Shown here piece by piece: positions 8,490 through 16,922 of a stretch of 51,356 bases of DNA. Position 1 is the stretch's first letter, and every line of letters starts with the position of its first letter. The position numbers were made by a program, and so were the translations under genes. This stretch comes from Lentzea terrae (GTDB taxonomy: Bacteria > Actinomycetota > Actinomycetes > Mycobacteriales > Pseudonocardiaceae). The notes under the pieces were generated by a model that searched no databases, was not told where the DNA came from, and saw only the letters and a program-made list of their open reading frames with translations. The stretch is from contig NZ_QFWW01000016.1 in NCBI RefSeq assembly GCF_003265345.1, forward strand, positions 1 through 51,356. The letters are read 5' to 3'.

Positions 8490-9261
8490 CGAGGTCGGCA
8501 GCGAGATCAAGGACGGCATGACCGTCGGCATCGGCGGCTGGGGCTCGCGGCGCAAGCCGATGGCCCTGGTCAAAGCAATTCTCAAGAGCAACGCCAAGGA
8601 CCTCACCGTCGTCACGTACGGCGGCCCGGACGTCGGGCTGCTGTGCGCGGCCGGCAAGGTCCGCAAGCTGGTTTACGGGTTCGTCTCGCTCGACACGATC
8701 CCGTACGACCCGTGGTTCAAACGGGCCAGGGAGACCGGTGCGATCGAGGTGCTGGAGCTGGACGAGGGCATGTTCCAGACCGGCCTCAAAGCCGCCGCAC
8801 ACCGGCTGCCGTTCCTGCCGATCAGGGCTGGGCTGGGCTCGGACGTGCTCAAGTACGCCCCGGAGCTCAAGACCGTCCGCTCACCCTACGACGACGGCGA
8901 AGAGCTGGTCGCCATGCCTGCGTTGAAACTCGACGTCGCGCTGGTCCACCTCAACCGCGCGGACCGGCACGGCAACGCCCAGTACCTCGGCCCGGACCCG
9001 TACTTCGACGACCTGTTCTGCCTGGCCGCAGATCGCCGTTACGTCTCATGCGAGCAGATCGTCGAAACGTTCGACGGGCCGCCGCAAACCTTGCTGCTCA
9101 ACCGGATGATGGTCGACGGCGTCGTGGAAGCACCGGGTGGCGCGGGGTTCACGAGCTGCGTGCCCGACTACCCGCGCGACGAAGCCCGGCAGCGCGAATA
9201 CGCCGAAGCAGCGGCAGACCTGGAGAAATGGGCCGACTTCGAGAAGAGGCTGCTGGCATGA
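8464..9261 (+). CDS. ipdA: IpdA, alpha subunit of COCHEA-CoA hydrolase
   Basis: 265 residues, type I CoA-transferase fold. The N-terminus MRDKRMTADEVGSEIKDGM followed by IGGWGSRRKPMALVKAIL aligns with IpdA, so the ATG at 8464 was chosen although it lies inside echA20. An ATG at 8479 is the other option. IpdA and IpdB form a heteromer that is not a true CoA transferase: it hydrolytically opens a ring of a steroid-derived CoA ester. The adjacent ipdB begins at an ATGA overlap, as expected for a stoichiometric complex. Confidence 0.9.
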   Translation: MRDKRMTADEVGSEIKDGMTVGIGGWGSRRKPMALVKAILKSNAKDLTVVTYGGPDVGLLCAAGKVRKLVYGFVSLDTIPYDPWFKRARETGAIEVLELDEGMFQTGLKAAAHRLPFLPIRAGLGSDVLKYAPELKTVRSPYDDGEELVAMPALKLDVALVHLNRADRHGNAQYLGPDPYFDDLFCLAADRRYVSCEQIVETFDGPPQTLLLNRMMVDGVVEAPGGAGFTSCVPDYPRDEARQREYAEAAADLEKWADFEKRLLA

Positions 9262-9971
9262 GCGACATCACCAGGGCCGAGATCTGCGTGACCGCCTGCG
9301 CCGACCTGTTCGCCGGAGCCGGTGAGACGCTCGCCAGCCCGATGGGCCTCATCCCGTCCCTCGGCGCGAAGCTGGCCCGCCTCACCACCGAGCCCGATCT
9401 GCTGCTCTCCGACGGCGAGGCCTTCCTGCTCACGCCCGAGTCCACTGTGGAGGGGTGGCTGCCGTACCGGCAGGTGTTCGACGTCGTCGCGCACGGCCGA
9501 CGGCACGTCGTGATGGGCGCGAACCAGGTCGACCGGTTCGGCAACCAGAACATCTCCGCGATCGGCGACCACGCCAAGCCCACCCGGCAGCTGCTCGGGT
9601 TCCGCGGCGCGCCCGGCAACACGATCAACCACCGCACCAGCTACTGGGTGCCGCGGCACAGTCCGCGCGTGCTGGTCGAGGCGGTCGACGTGGTCTCCGG
9701 CGTCGGCTACGACCGCGCTGTCGGCCCGTTCCACGACATCCACCGCGTCGTCACGAACCTAGCCGTGCTCGACTTCAACACCCCGGACCACTCGATGCGG
9801 CTGGTCTCCACGCATCCCGGCGTGTCCGTCGACGAGGTCCAGAAGCAGACGTCGTTCCCGCTCACCGCAACGGACGTCGTGGAAACGCGGCTCCCGACCG
9901 ACGAAGAACTCGAGCTCATCAGAACGAAGCTCGACCCGGATGCCAAGCGGGACAAGGAAGTCCCGTCATGA
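9258..9971 (+). CDS. ipdB: IpdB, beta subunit of COCHEA-CoA hydrolase
   Basis: 237 residues, CoA-transferase beta fold. The segments SDGEAFLLTPESTVEGWLPY and GANQVDRFGNQNISAIGDH, and the GFRGAPGNTINHRTSYWV loop, fit IpdB. Classical CoA transferases use a glutamate that forms a CoA thioester in this subunit; IpdAB are known to work by hydrolysis instead. The ATG overlaps the ipdA stop (ATGA) and the stop overlaps the ipdC ATG, so the three subunits are translated as one coupled block. Confidence 0.9.
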   Translation: MSDITRAEICVTACADLFAGAGETLASPMGLIPSLGAKLARLTTEPDLLLSDGEAFLLTPESTVEGWLPYRQVFDVVAHGRRHVVMGANQVDRFGNQNISAIGDHAKPTRQLLGFRGAPGNTINHRTSYWVPRHSPRVLVEAVDVVSGVGYDRAVGPFHDIHRVVTNLAVLDFNTPDHSMRLVSTHPGVSVDEVQKQTSFPLTATDVVETRLPTDEELELIRTKLDPDAKRDKEVPS

Positions 9972-11017
9972 GAACCGCCCTGACCGAACTGGTCGGTGTC
10001 AAGCATCCGGTGGTGCAGACCGGCATGGGCTGGGTCGCCGGGCCACGTCTGGTCTCCGCGACCGCCGAAGCAGGCGGGCTCGGCATTCTGGCCTCGGCCA
10101 CGATGACCTACGCCGAACTCGAAGCCGCCATCAAGGAGACCCGTTCCCGCACGTCCCAACCGTTCGGCGTGAACCTCCGCGCCGACGCGCAGGACGCCCA
10201 GGAACGCGTCGACCTGCTCATCCGCGAACAGGTCAAGGTCGCTTCCTTCGCACTGGCCCCGAAACCCGACATGATCGCCAAGCTGACCGACGCCGGCGTG
10301 GTCGTGATCCCGTCGATCGGCGCGGCCAGGCACGCGGAGAAGGTCGCCAAGTGGGGCGCTCACGCGGTGATCGTCCAGGGCGGCGAGGGCGGCGGCCACA
10401 CCGGTGGTGTGGCAACGACTCTGCTGCTCCCGAGCGTGCTGGACGCCGTGGACATCCCGGTGATCGCGGCGGGCGGCTTCTTCGACGGCCGAGGTCTCGC
10501 GGCCGCACTCGCGTACGGCGCGGCGGGAATCGCGATGGGCACGAGGTTCCTGCTCACCCAGGAGAGCACGGTGCCACAAGCGGTCAAAGCCGCCTACCTG
10601 CAACGAGACCTCAACGGCACAGTCGTGACCACCCGCGTCGACGGCCTGCCGCACCGGGTCCTGCGCACCGACCTCGTCAACCACCTCGAGCAGTCCGGCA
10701 AGATCAGCAGCCTCACCAGAGCGATCACCAACGCCGCCAGGTTCCGGCAGCTCACCGGACTGTCGTGGCGCGCGATGATCCGCGAGGGCCTGGCCATGAA
10801 GCACGGCAAGGACCTCACCTGGGCCCAGGTGATCATGGCCGCGAACACGCCGATGCTGCTGCGCGCCGGACTCGTCGAGGGCAGGACCGACGCGGGCGTG
10901 CTCGCCTCCGGTCAGGTCGCCGGTCTGCTCGACGACCTGCCCACCTGCGAACAGCTGATCACCACCATCGTCGCCGACGCCGAGAAGATCATCGACCAGC
11001 TCAGAGACGTTCGATGA
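9968..11017 (+). CDS. ipdC: IpdC, flavin-dependent oxidoreductase of HIP catabolism
   Basis: 349 residues, nitronate-monooxygenase-like FMN barrel: HPVVQTGMGWVAGP at the N-terminus, VIVQGGEGGGHTGG (about 136-149), IAAGGFFDGRGLAAAL and GIAMGTRFLLTQES for phosphate and FMN binding. IpdC acts on a hydroxylated bicyclic CoA ester before EchA20, probably changing ring saturation. The ATG overlaps the ipdB stop. The 3' end overlaps the convergent fadA6 by 17 bp, so no separate terminator fits between them. Confidence 0.88.
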   Translation: MRTALTELVGVKHPVVQTGMGWVAGPRLVSATAEAGGLGILASATMTYAELEAAIKETRSRTSQPFGVNLRADAQDAQERVDLLIREQVKVASFALAPKPDMIAKLTDAGVVVIPSIGAARHAEKVAKWGAHAVIVQGGEGGGHTGGVATTLLLPSVLDAVDIPVIAAGGFFDGRGLAAALAYGAAGIAMGTRFLLTQESTVPQAVKAAYLQRDLNGTVVTTRVDGLPHRVLRTDLVNHLEQSGKISSLTRAITNAARFRQLTGLSWRAMIREGLAMKHGKDLTWAQVIMAANTPMLLRAGLVEGRTDAGVLASGQVAGLLDDLPTCEQLITTIVADAEKIIDQLRDVR

Positions 11018-12131
11018 TGGTCACGTTCGCCTGACCGCCGCCCTCGCACATCGTCTGCAACCCGTACCGGCCGCCGGTCCGTTCCAGCTCGTGCAGCAAC
11101 GTCGTGAACAGCTTCGTGCCGGTCGCGCCGATCGGGTGCCCGAGTGCCAGCGCTCCCCCGTTGACGTTGACCCGCCCGAGATCGACCTTGAGCTCCTTCG
11201 CCCAGGCCAGCGGCACGGACGCGAACGCCTCGTTGATCTCGAACAGGTCGATGTCCGAAATGGACATGCCGGCCCGTTCCAACGCGTACTTGGTGGCACG
11301 GATCGGCGCGGTCAGCATGTAGATCGGGTCGGATCCGCGGGCCGAGATGTGGTGCACCCGTGCCCGCGGCGTCAACCGGTGCTCGCGCACCGCCCGTTCC
11401 GACACGACCAGCACCGCCGAGGCACCGTCGGAGATCTGCGACGACAGCGCGGCGGTCGTCCGGCCACCCGGCCGCAACGGTTGCAGCGCCGCCATCTTCT
11501 CGGCACTCGTGTCCGGCCGCGGGCACTCGTCGTGCACGACCCCGTCGACCGGCGCGATCTCCCGGTCGAACCGGCCCTCCTTGATCGCGGTGATCGCCCG
11601 CAGATGGCTCTGCAGCGCGAACTCCTCCATCTCGCGCCGCGACAGGTCCCACCGCACCGCGATCAGGTCGGCGGCGCGGAACTGGTTGACCTCCTCGTCG
11701 CCGTACCGGTGCTGCCAGCCCTCGCAGCCCTCGAACGGGCTCACCGTCATGGCGGAGGAGATCGGCACCTGCGACATGTTCTGCACGCCACCCGCGACGA
11801 TCACGTCGGCCGTACCGCTCATGACCGCCTGCGCCGCGAAGTGCAGCGCCTGCTGGCTCGACCCGCACTGCCGGTCGACCGTCACGCCCGGCACCTGCTC
11901 CGGGAACCCCGCCGCCAGCCACGCTGTGCGCGCGATGTCGCCGGCCTGCGGGCCGACGGTGTCCACGCAGCCGAAGATCACGTCGTCCACGTCGGTCGGG
12001 TCGACGTCGACCCGGTTGAGCAGCGCGGTGATCACGTGCGCGCCGAGATCGGCTGGGTGGACGTGACTGAGCTCGCCGCCACGCCTGCCCGCCGGGGTCC
12101 GCACAGCCTCGATGATGTACGCCTCGGCCAC
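11001..12131 (-). CDS. fadA6: FadA6 acetyl-CoA acetyltransferase (HIP thiolase)
   Basis: 376 residues, thiolase fold, with nucleophilic Cys at about 89 (VDRQCGSSQQA), LGHPIGATGTK with the His, and a second Cys at about 362 (MCEGGGQANV). The GTG at 12131 follows GGAGGG and gives the conserved start VAEAYIIEAVRTPAGRR. FadA6 is proposed to thiolyse a CoA intermediate formed after ring opening of the C/D-ring fragment. It is the last gene of the leftward fadE30-ipdF-kstR2-fadA6 operon, 14 nt after kstR2. Confidence 0.88.
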   Translation of the reverse strand: MAEAYIIEAVRTPAGRRGGELSHVHPADLGAHVITALLNRVDVDPTDVDDVIFGCVDTVGPQAGDIARTAWLAAGFPEQVPGVTVDRQCGSSQQALHFAAQAVMSGTADVIVAGGVQNMSQVPISSAMTVSPFEGCEGWQHRYGDEEVNQFRAADLIAVRWDLSRREMEEFALQSHLRAITAIKEGRFDREIAPVDGVVHDECPRPDTSAEKMAALQPLRPGGRTTAALSSQISDGASAVLVVSERAVREHRLTPRARVHHISARGSDPIYMLTAPIRATKYALERAGMSISDIDLFEINEAFASVPLAWAKELKVDLGRVNVNGGALALGHPIGATGTKLFTTLLHELERTGGRYGLQTMCEGGGQANVTIIERL

Positions 12132-12145
12132 GAGGGCCCTCCTTC

Positions 12146-12742
12146 TTACGTCTTCGAGTTCTTTCGGCGACCCGTCGCGATGCCGTCGAGCAGGATCGCG
12201 AGATATTGGTCGGCGACGGCGTCCGCGGACAGGCCGCCGTCCGGCCGGTACCAGCGCACGGCCACCCACACCGTGTCGCGGATGAACCGGTAGGCGAGAT
12301 CCACGTCGAGATCGGCGCGGAACACGCCCGCGCCCATGCCGTCCTCCAGCAGCACCGTCCAGAGCTTGCGGAACTCCACGTTGCGGTCGTGGAGATACGC
12401 GAACCGCTCCAGCGGCATCAGGTGCTTGGACTCGTTCTGGTAGATCGCGACCTCGGCGTGCCGGGCGTCGATCGCCTCGAACGACGCCACGACCAGCGCC
12501 TTCAGCGTCTGCTTGGGCTCGAGGCCGGCGTCGACGATCTCCCGGTACCGCTCGAACAGCTCGTCGAGGAAGGTCCGCAGGATCTCGTCGACCATCGACT
12601 CCTTGGAGTCGAAGTGGTGGTAGAGGCTGCCGGACAGGATGCCCGCCGCGTCCGCGATGTCGCGCACGGTCGTCTGCCCGTACCCGCGTTCGGCGAACAT
12701 CTGCGCCGCCAACGCGAGCAGCTCCTGCCTGCGGCCACTCAT
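12146..12742 (-). CDS. kstR2: KstR2, TetR-family repressor of the HIP regulon
   Basis: 198 residues. The N-terminal TetR helix-turn-helix reads MFAERGYGQTTVRDIADAAG and then ILSGSLYHHFDSKESMV, almost the KstR2 signature, and the C-terminal half contains LDVDLAYRFIRDTVWVAVRWYRP as in Rv3557c. KstR2 represses genes for the last two rings and is released by the HIP-CoA made by FadD3. It is embedded in the operon it should control, giving autoregulation through the fadE30/fadD3 operator. The ATG at 12742 is preceded by GGAAGGA. In M. tuberculosis a PPE gene interrupts this locus; none is present here. Confidence 0.92.
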   Translation of the reverse strand: MSGRRQELLALAAQMFAERGYGQTTVRDIADAAGILSGSLYHHFDSKESMVDEILRTFLDELFERYREIVDAGLEPKQTLKALVVASFEAIDARHAEVAIYQNESKHLMPLERFAYLHDRNVEFRKLWTVLLEDGMGAGVFRADLDVDLAYRFIRDTVWVAVRWYRPDGGLSADAVADQYLAILLDGIATGRRKNSKT

Positions 12743-12756
12743 CGGTCGTTCCTTCC

Positions 12757-13500
12757 TCACGGGTGCTGACTGCTCACCGAGACGACCTCGCCCGTCAGGT
12801 ACGACGAGTAGTCGCTGGCGAGGAACACGATCACATTCGCGACCTCCCACGGCTCGGCGGCGCGCCCGAAAGCCTCGCGGGACGCCAGCTCCGTCAGCAA
12901 CTCCTCACTGGTGACCTTGGCGAGGAACGGGTGCGCAGCCAAGCTGGGGGCGACCGCGTTCACCCGGATGCCGTGCTCGGCCACGTCCATCGCGGCGCAC
13001 CGCGTCAACGCCATGACGCCCGCTTTCGCCGCCGCGTAATGGGCTTGACCCTGCTGGGCCCGCCAGCCGATCACACTGGAGTTGTTAACAACGACACCGC
13101 TTCGCTGGGCGACCATTTGGCGTAGTGCGGCCCTGGTGCAGCGGAAGGTGCCGTTCAACGTCACGTCGAGCACTCGTGACCACTCGTCGTCGGTCATGTC
13201 CAGCACCGACTTCTCACCGCCGAGGCCCGCGTTGTTGACCATCACGTCGATGCGGCCGTAGCGCTCGACTGTTTCGTCAACGAGCGTCTGCACCTGCTGC
13301 TCGTTCGTGACGTCGCACGGGATCGCGTGCGCGGTGCCGAGCGCCTCGTGGGTTTCCTTGAGGCGACGCTCGTGCCAGTCGCTGATGATCACCGTCGCGC
13401 CCTCTTCGAGGCACCGTCTCGCGGTGGCCGAGCCGATTCCAGTGCCGGCAGCGGCCGTCACGACGACAACTTTGTCCTTGAGCAGGTCATGACCGTTCAT
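12757..13500 (-). CDS. ipdF: IpdF, SDR dehydrogenase of HIP catabolism
   Basis: 247 residues. Motifs are TAAAGTGIG for the cofactor, NNAGLGGE, NNSSVIGW with the catalytic Ser, and YAAAKAGV. It corresponds to Rv3559c (IpdF), which interconverts the hydroxyl and keto group of the HIP-CoA bicycle. The ATG at 13500 overlaps the fadE30 stop by 4 nt, and kstR2 follows after 14 nt. The fadE30-ipdF-kstR2 order matches mycobacteria. Confidence 0.85.
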   Translation of the reverse strand: MNGHDLLKDKVVVVTAAAGTGIGSATARRCLEEGATVIISDWHERRLKETHEALGTAHAIPCDVTNEQQVQTLVDETVERYGRIDVMVNNAGLGGEKSVLDMTDDEWSRVLDVTLNGTFRCTRAALRQMVAQRSGVVVNNSSVIGWRAQQGQAHYAAAKAGVMALTRCAAMDVAEHGIRVNAVAPSLAAHPFLAKVTSEELLTELASREAFGRAAEPWEVANVIVFLASDYSSYLTGEVVSVSSQHP

Positions 13501-14576
13501 CGCGGCAACCCCAGGATTCGGTGGGCGATGATCTCGCGCTGGATCTCGTCCGAGCCGCCGTAGATCGTCTCCGCGCGGCTGAACAGGAACATGCGCTGCC
13601 ACTCGCTGTCGTCGAGCATCGACGCGGGACCGAGCGACTCCATCGCGAGCTCACCGAGCCTGCGGTGCCAGCCGCCCCAGAACAGCTTCAGCACGGACGC
13701 CTCCGGGCCTGGTTCGTCGTTGAGGGTTCTGAGGGTGTGCGAGCGCATCACGTGCAGTTCCAGCCACGCTCTCGTCAGCTTCTCCCGCATCTCGTCCGGT
13801 GCCTGCGCCATGATCGCGTCGAGTTGGCGGCGGAAGCTCACCTGGTGGCCGAGCATCGCGGTGCCGCGTTCGAAGCCGAGCGTGGCCATGGCGATCTTCC
13901 AGCCCTCGCCCGGCTGCCCGACGATGTTGTCGCGTGCCGTGACCGCGCCGTCGAAGAACACCTCGTTGAACTCGGACGTGCCGGTGAGCTGGCGGATCGG
14001 CCGGACTTCGATGCCGGCCTGGTTCATGGGCACCAGCAGGTACGAGAGGCCCTGGTGGCGTTGCGATCCGGGCTCGGTCCGGCACAGGACGAAGATCCAG
14101 TCGGAGTAGTGCGCGTTCGACGTCCAGATCTTCTGGCCGTCGATCACCCACTGGTCGCCTTCGAGCCTCGCCCTGGTTTGCACGCTTGCGAGGTCCGAGC
14201 CCGCGCCGGGCTCGGAGTAACCCTGGCACCACAGCTCGTCGAGGCTGCGGATCTTCGGCAGGAAGCGTTCCTTCTGCTCTTTCGTGCCGAACGCGATGAG
14301 CGTCGGGCCGAGCAGCCCCTCGCCCACGATGTCGACCTTGGCCGGTGCGTCGGCCTCCGCGTACTCCTCGTGGAAGACGACCTGCTCCTCGACGCTGCGC
14401 TCGCCGGGCCAGCCGAGGCAGGTCCACCCGTGAGCCGCCAGGTGCCGGTGCCACCGCAGCCGTCCCTCGAACGCCTCGTGCTCGCGGCCTGGCCCGCCGA
14501 GACCGCGCAGCTCGGCGAACTCACCGACGAGGTTGGCGGACAACCATTCCCGCACCTCGCGCCGGAAGGACTCCAT
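13497..14576 (-). CDS. fadE30: FadE30 acyl-CoA dehydrogenase
   Basis: 359 residues, full acyl-CoA dehydrogenase fold. Visible are WCQGYSEPGAGSDLASVQTRA for FAD and substrate binding, WVIDGQKIWTSNAHYSDW, and the C-terminal ETIYGGSDEIQREIIAHRILGLPR region. FadE30 desaturates the propionyl side chain of HIP-CoA and its hydroxylated form as the first beta-oxidation step after FadD3. The ATG at 14576 lies 17 nt from the KstR2 box shared with fadD3. It heads the leftward operon. Confidence 0.87.
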   Translation of the reverse strand: MESFRREVREWLSANLVGEFAELRGLGGPGREHEAFEGRLRWHRHLAAHGWTCLGWPGERSVEEQVVFHEEYAEADAPAKVDIVGEGLLGPTLIAFGTKEQKERFLPKIRSLDELWCQGYSEPGAGSDLASVQTRARLEGDQWVIDGQKIWTSNAHYSDWIFVLCRTEPGSQRHQGLSYLLVPMNQAGIEVRPIRQLTGTSEFNEVFFDGAVTARDNIVGQPGEGWKIAMATLGFERGTAMLGHQVSFRRQLDAIMAQAPDEMREKLTRAWLELHVMRSHTLRTLNDEPGPEASVLKLFWGGWHRRLGELAMESLGPASMLDDSEWQRMFLFSRAETIYGGSDEIQREIIAHRILGLPR

Positions 14577-14593
14577 GCGCCATACTCTAACCT

Positions 14594-14607
14594 ACCAAGC
14601 ACTTGCT
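14594..14607. promoter_or_regulatory. KstR2 operator in the fadE30/fadD3 promoter
   Basis: ACCAAGCACTTGCT is a perfect match to the KstR2 consensus AnCAAGnnCTTGnT. It occupies the middle of a 43-bp divergent intergenic region, so one bound dimer could shut both operons. Confidence 0.9.
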
Positions 14608-14619
14608 TTGGAGGGGCTC

Positions 14620-16095
14620 ATGGCCGGTGATCCAAGCAGGCAAACGGTTTCAGCCGTGCTCGACCGCGCCGCTGCGCTCTTCGGCGACGCGGAGGCGTTG
14701 GTGGACGGCGAGGTTCGCCTCACCTACACCGCGCTGCGGGCACAGGTGCACACCGCGGCGCGCGCACTCATCGGGATGGGTGTGCAGCCGGGCGATCGGG
14801 TCGCCCTGTGCGCGCCGAACTCGCGGCATTGGGTCGTCGCGGCGCTCGGGGCGTTGCACGCCGGTGCCGCGCTCGTGCCGATCAACACCAGGTTCACCGC
14901 GACCGAGACGCTCGACGTGCTGCAGCGCAGCAAGGCCCGTGCGTTCCTGGTGGAGGGCTCGTTCCTGGGCCGCGACCGGCTCGCCGAACTGCAGGGCCAG
15001 TCGCTGCCCGAGATCATCGTCCGACTACCCGTCGAGTGGCTCGACTGGGCCACGAACCTGCCGTCGCTCGATCCGGACCAGCTGTGCGACGTCATGTTCA
15101 CGTCCGGCACGACGGGGCGCAGCAAGGGTGCGATGAGCGCGCACCGGCAGTCGCTCGGCGTGGCGGAGGCGTGGGCGTCGTGCGGCGAGCTGTCGTCGGC
15201 GGACCGGTATCTGATCGTCAACCCGTTCTTCCACACGTTCGGCTACAAGGCGGGGATCCTCGCCTGTCTGCTGCGCGGCGCGACGATGGTGCCGCAGCCG
15301 GTGTTCGACGTCGCCGAGACGATGCGGCTGATCGAACGGGAACGCATCACCGTGCTGCCCGGCCCGCCGACGATCTACCAGACTCTGCTCGACCACCCGG
15401 ATCGTTCGTCTTTCGACCTGTCCAGCCTGCGACTCGCGGTGACCGGGGCGGCAGTCGTGCCGGTGGCTCTGGTGGAGCGGATGCAGTCGGAGCTGTCGTT
15501 CTCGACCGTGCTCACCGCGTACGGGCTCACCGAGGCCGTGGTGGCGACCATGTGCCGTCCCGACGATCCGCCGTCGGTCGTCGCGCACACGTGCGGGCGG
15601 CCGATGGCGGACTTCGAGCTCCGGCTGGGCGAGCAGGACGAGGTGTTGCTGCGAGGGCCGAACGTGATGCTCGGCTACCTCGACGACCCGGAGGCGACTT
15701 CGGCGGCAGTTGACTCCGAGGGCTGGCTGCACACCGGCGATGTCGGCCGGATCGACGAACGGGGATATTTGTCGATCACGGACCGGCTCAAGGACATGTA
15801 CATCTGCGGCGGGTTCAACGTGTACCCGGCCGAGATCGAGCAGGCGCTGGCCCGGCTGCCGGGGGTCGCCGAATCGGCCGTGGTGGGAATGGCGGACGCG
15901 CGGCTCGGCGAGGTCGGCGTCGCGCACGTCGTGACGTCGCCCGGCTTCTCCTTGACCTCGGACGACGTGATCGAGTTCTGCCGCTCGCGACTGGCGAACT
16001 ACAAGGTGCCTCGCGCCGTCGAGTTCCACCCCGTGCTCCCCCGCAACGCCGGCGGCAAGGTCCTCAAACACCTACTGCGCAAGGAGAACGCGTGA
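14620..16095 (+). CDS. fadD3: FadD3, HIP-CoA synthetase
   Basis: 491 residues from the ATG at 14620, which follows GGAGGGG. ANL adenylating enzyme: P-loop MFTSGTTGRSKGAM near residue 160, NPFFHTFGYKAG, AYGLTEAVV, WLHTGDVG, DRLKDMYICGGFNVYPAEIE, and the catalytic Lys near 480 (NAGGKVLK). FadD3 activates the C/D-ring propionate HIP to HIP-CoA, which is both the pathway entry and the KstR2 inducer. It is longer-open in frame upstream, but that start would lie within fadE30. Its GTGA stop overlaps the next start. Confidence 0.9.
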   Translation: MAGDPSRQTVSAVLDRAAALFGDAEALVDGEVRLTYTALRAQVHTAARALIGMGVQPGDRVALCAPNSRHWVVAALGALHAGAALVPINTRFTATETLDVLQRSKARAFLVEGSFLGRDRLAELQGQSLPEIIVRLPVEWLDWATNLPSLDPDQLCDVMFTSGTTGRSKGAMSAHRQSLGVAEAWASCGELSSADRYLIVNPFFHTFGYKAGILACLLRGATMVPQPVFDVAETMRLIERERITVLPGPPTIYQTLLDHPDRSSFDLSSLRLAVTGAAVVPVALVERMQSELSFSTVLTAYGLTEAVVATMCRPDDPPSVVAHTCGRPMADFELRLGEQDEVLLRGPNVMLGYLDDPEATSAAVDSEGWLHTGDVGRIDERGYLSITDRLKDMYICGGFNVYPAEIEQALARLPGVAESAVVGMADARLGEVGVAHVVTSPGFSLTSDDVIEFCRSRLANYKVPRAVEFHPVLPRNAGGKVLKHLLRKENA

Positions 16096-16922
16096 CAGTC
16101 TCGTATGAACGGCGGGACGCGGTCGCCGTCGTGACCATGAACCGGCCGGAGTACCGCAACGCGCAGAACTCGGCGATGACCTACGCGTTGGACGAGGCTT
16201 TCACCCGTGCCGTCAACGACTCGTCGGTGAAGGTGATCGTCCTCGCCGGTGCGGGCGACCACTTCTCGGCGGGCCACGACATCGGCTCGCCCGGCCGCGA
16301 CGTCGACGTGTCGTTCGAGCGCAAAGCCGTGCTGTGGTGGGACCACGTGGGTCGTGAGGGCGGAGATCTCCGGTTCGCCCGTGAGATGGAGGTCTACCTC
16401 GGCATGTGCCGGCGGTGGCGGGAGATCCCGAAGCCGATGATCGCGATGGTGCAGGGCGCCTGCGTGGCGGGCGGCCTGATGCTGGCGTGGGTGTGCGACC
16501 TGATCGTGGCCGCCGAGGACGCGTTCTTCGCCGATCCCGTGGTGCGCATGGGAATTCCGGGCGTCGAGTACTTCGCCCACCCGTGGGTGCTCGGCCCGCG
16601 CGCCGCGAAGGAGGTGCTCTTCACCGGCGACCGGTTCTCGGCCCAGCGCGCCTACGAGTGGGGCATGGTCTCGCGCGTCGTGCCGCGCTCGTCGTTGGAG
16701 TCGTCCGTCTTCGAGCTGGCCGGGCGGATTTCCGCGATGCCGCAGTTCGGGCTGGCGCTGGCCAAGAAGGCGGTCAACCAGTCCGAGGACCTGATGGGGA
16801 TGCGAGCCGGGATGGACTCCGTGTTCGGCCTGCACCACCTCGCGCACGCGCACAACGCCGAGGTCAGCCCCGACGCGCTGGCCGGCATGGATGCCCGGTC
16901 CATGAAGAAGGCCTCCGGCTGA
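16092..16922 (+). CDS. Enoyl-CoA hydratase/isomerase family protein
   Basis: 276 residues, crotonase fold: DHFSAGHDIGSP (about 56-67), QGACVAGGLMLAWVCDLIVAAED (oxyanion hole), VRMGIPGVEYFAHPW. The GTG overlaps the fadD3 stop and the stop overlaps the fadE31 ATG (TGATG), so it is a member of the fadD3-fadE31-32-33 operon. In M. tuberculosis fadD3 is followed directly by fadE31. This extra hydratase may hydrate the product of FadE30 or FadE31. The exact substrate is not readable from sequence. Confidence 0.82.
   Translation: MTVSYERRDAVAVVTMNRPEYRNAQNSAMTYALDEAFTRAVNDSSVKVIVLAGAGDHFSAGHDIGSPGRDVDVSFERKAVLWWDHVGREGGDLRFAREMEVYLGMCRRWREIPKPMIAMVQGACVAGGLMLAWVCDLIVAAEDAFFADPVVRMGIPGVEYFAHPWVLGPRAAKEVLFTGDRFSAQRAYEWGMVSRVVPRSSLESSVFELAGRISAMPQFGLALAKKAVNQSEDLMGMRAGMDSVFGLHHLAHAHNAEVSPDALAGMDARSMKKASG

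Noticed and set aside
9707..10804. Leftward frame of 365 codons over ipdC
   Set aside because: It is antisense to an FMN enzyme with intact motifs and lacks a recognisable domain.
10912..11922. Leftward frame of 336 codons over fadA6
   Set aside because: It is the second frame of the fadA6 strand; the thiolase frame has all three catalytic residues.
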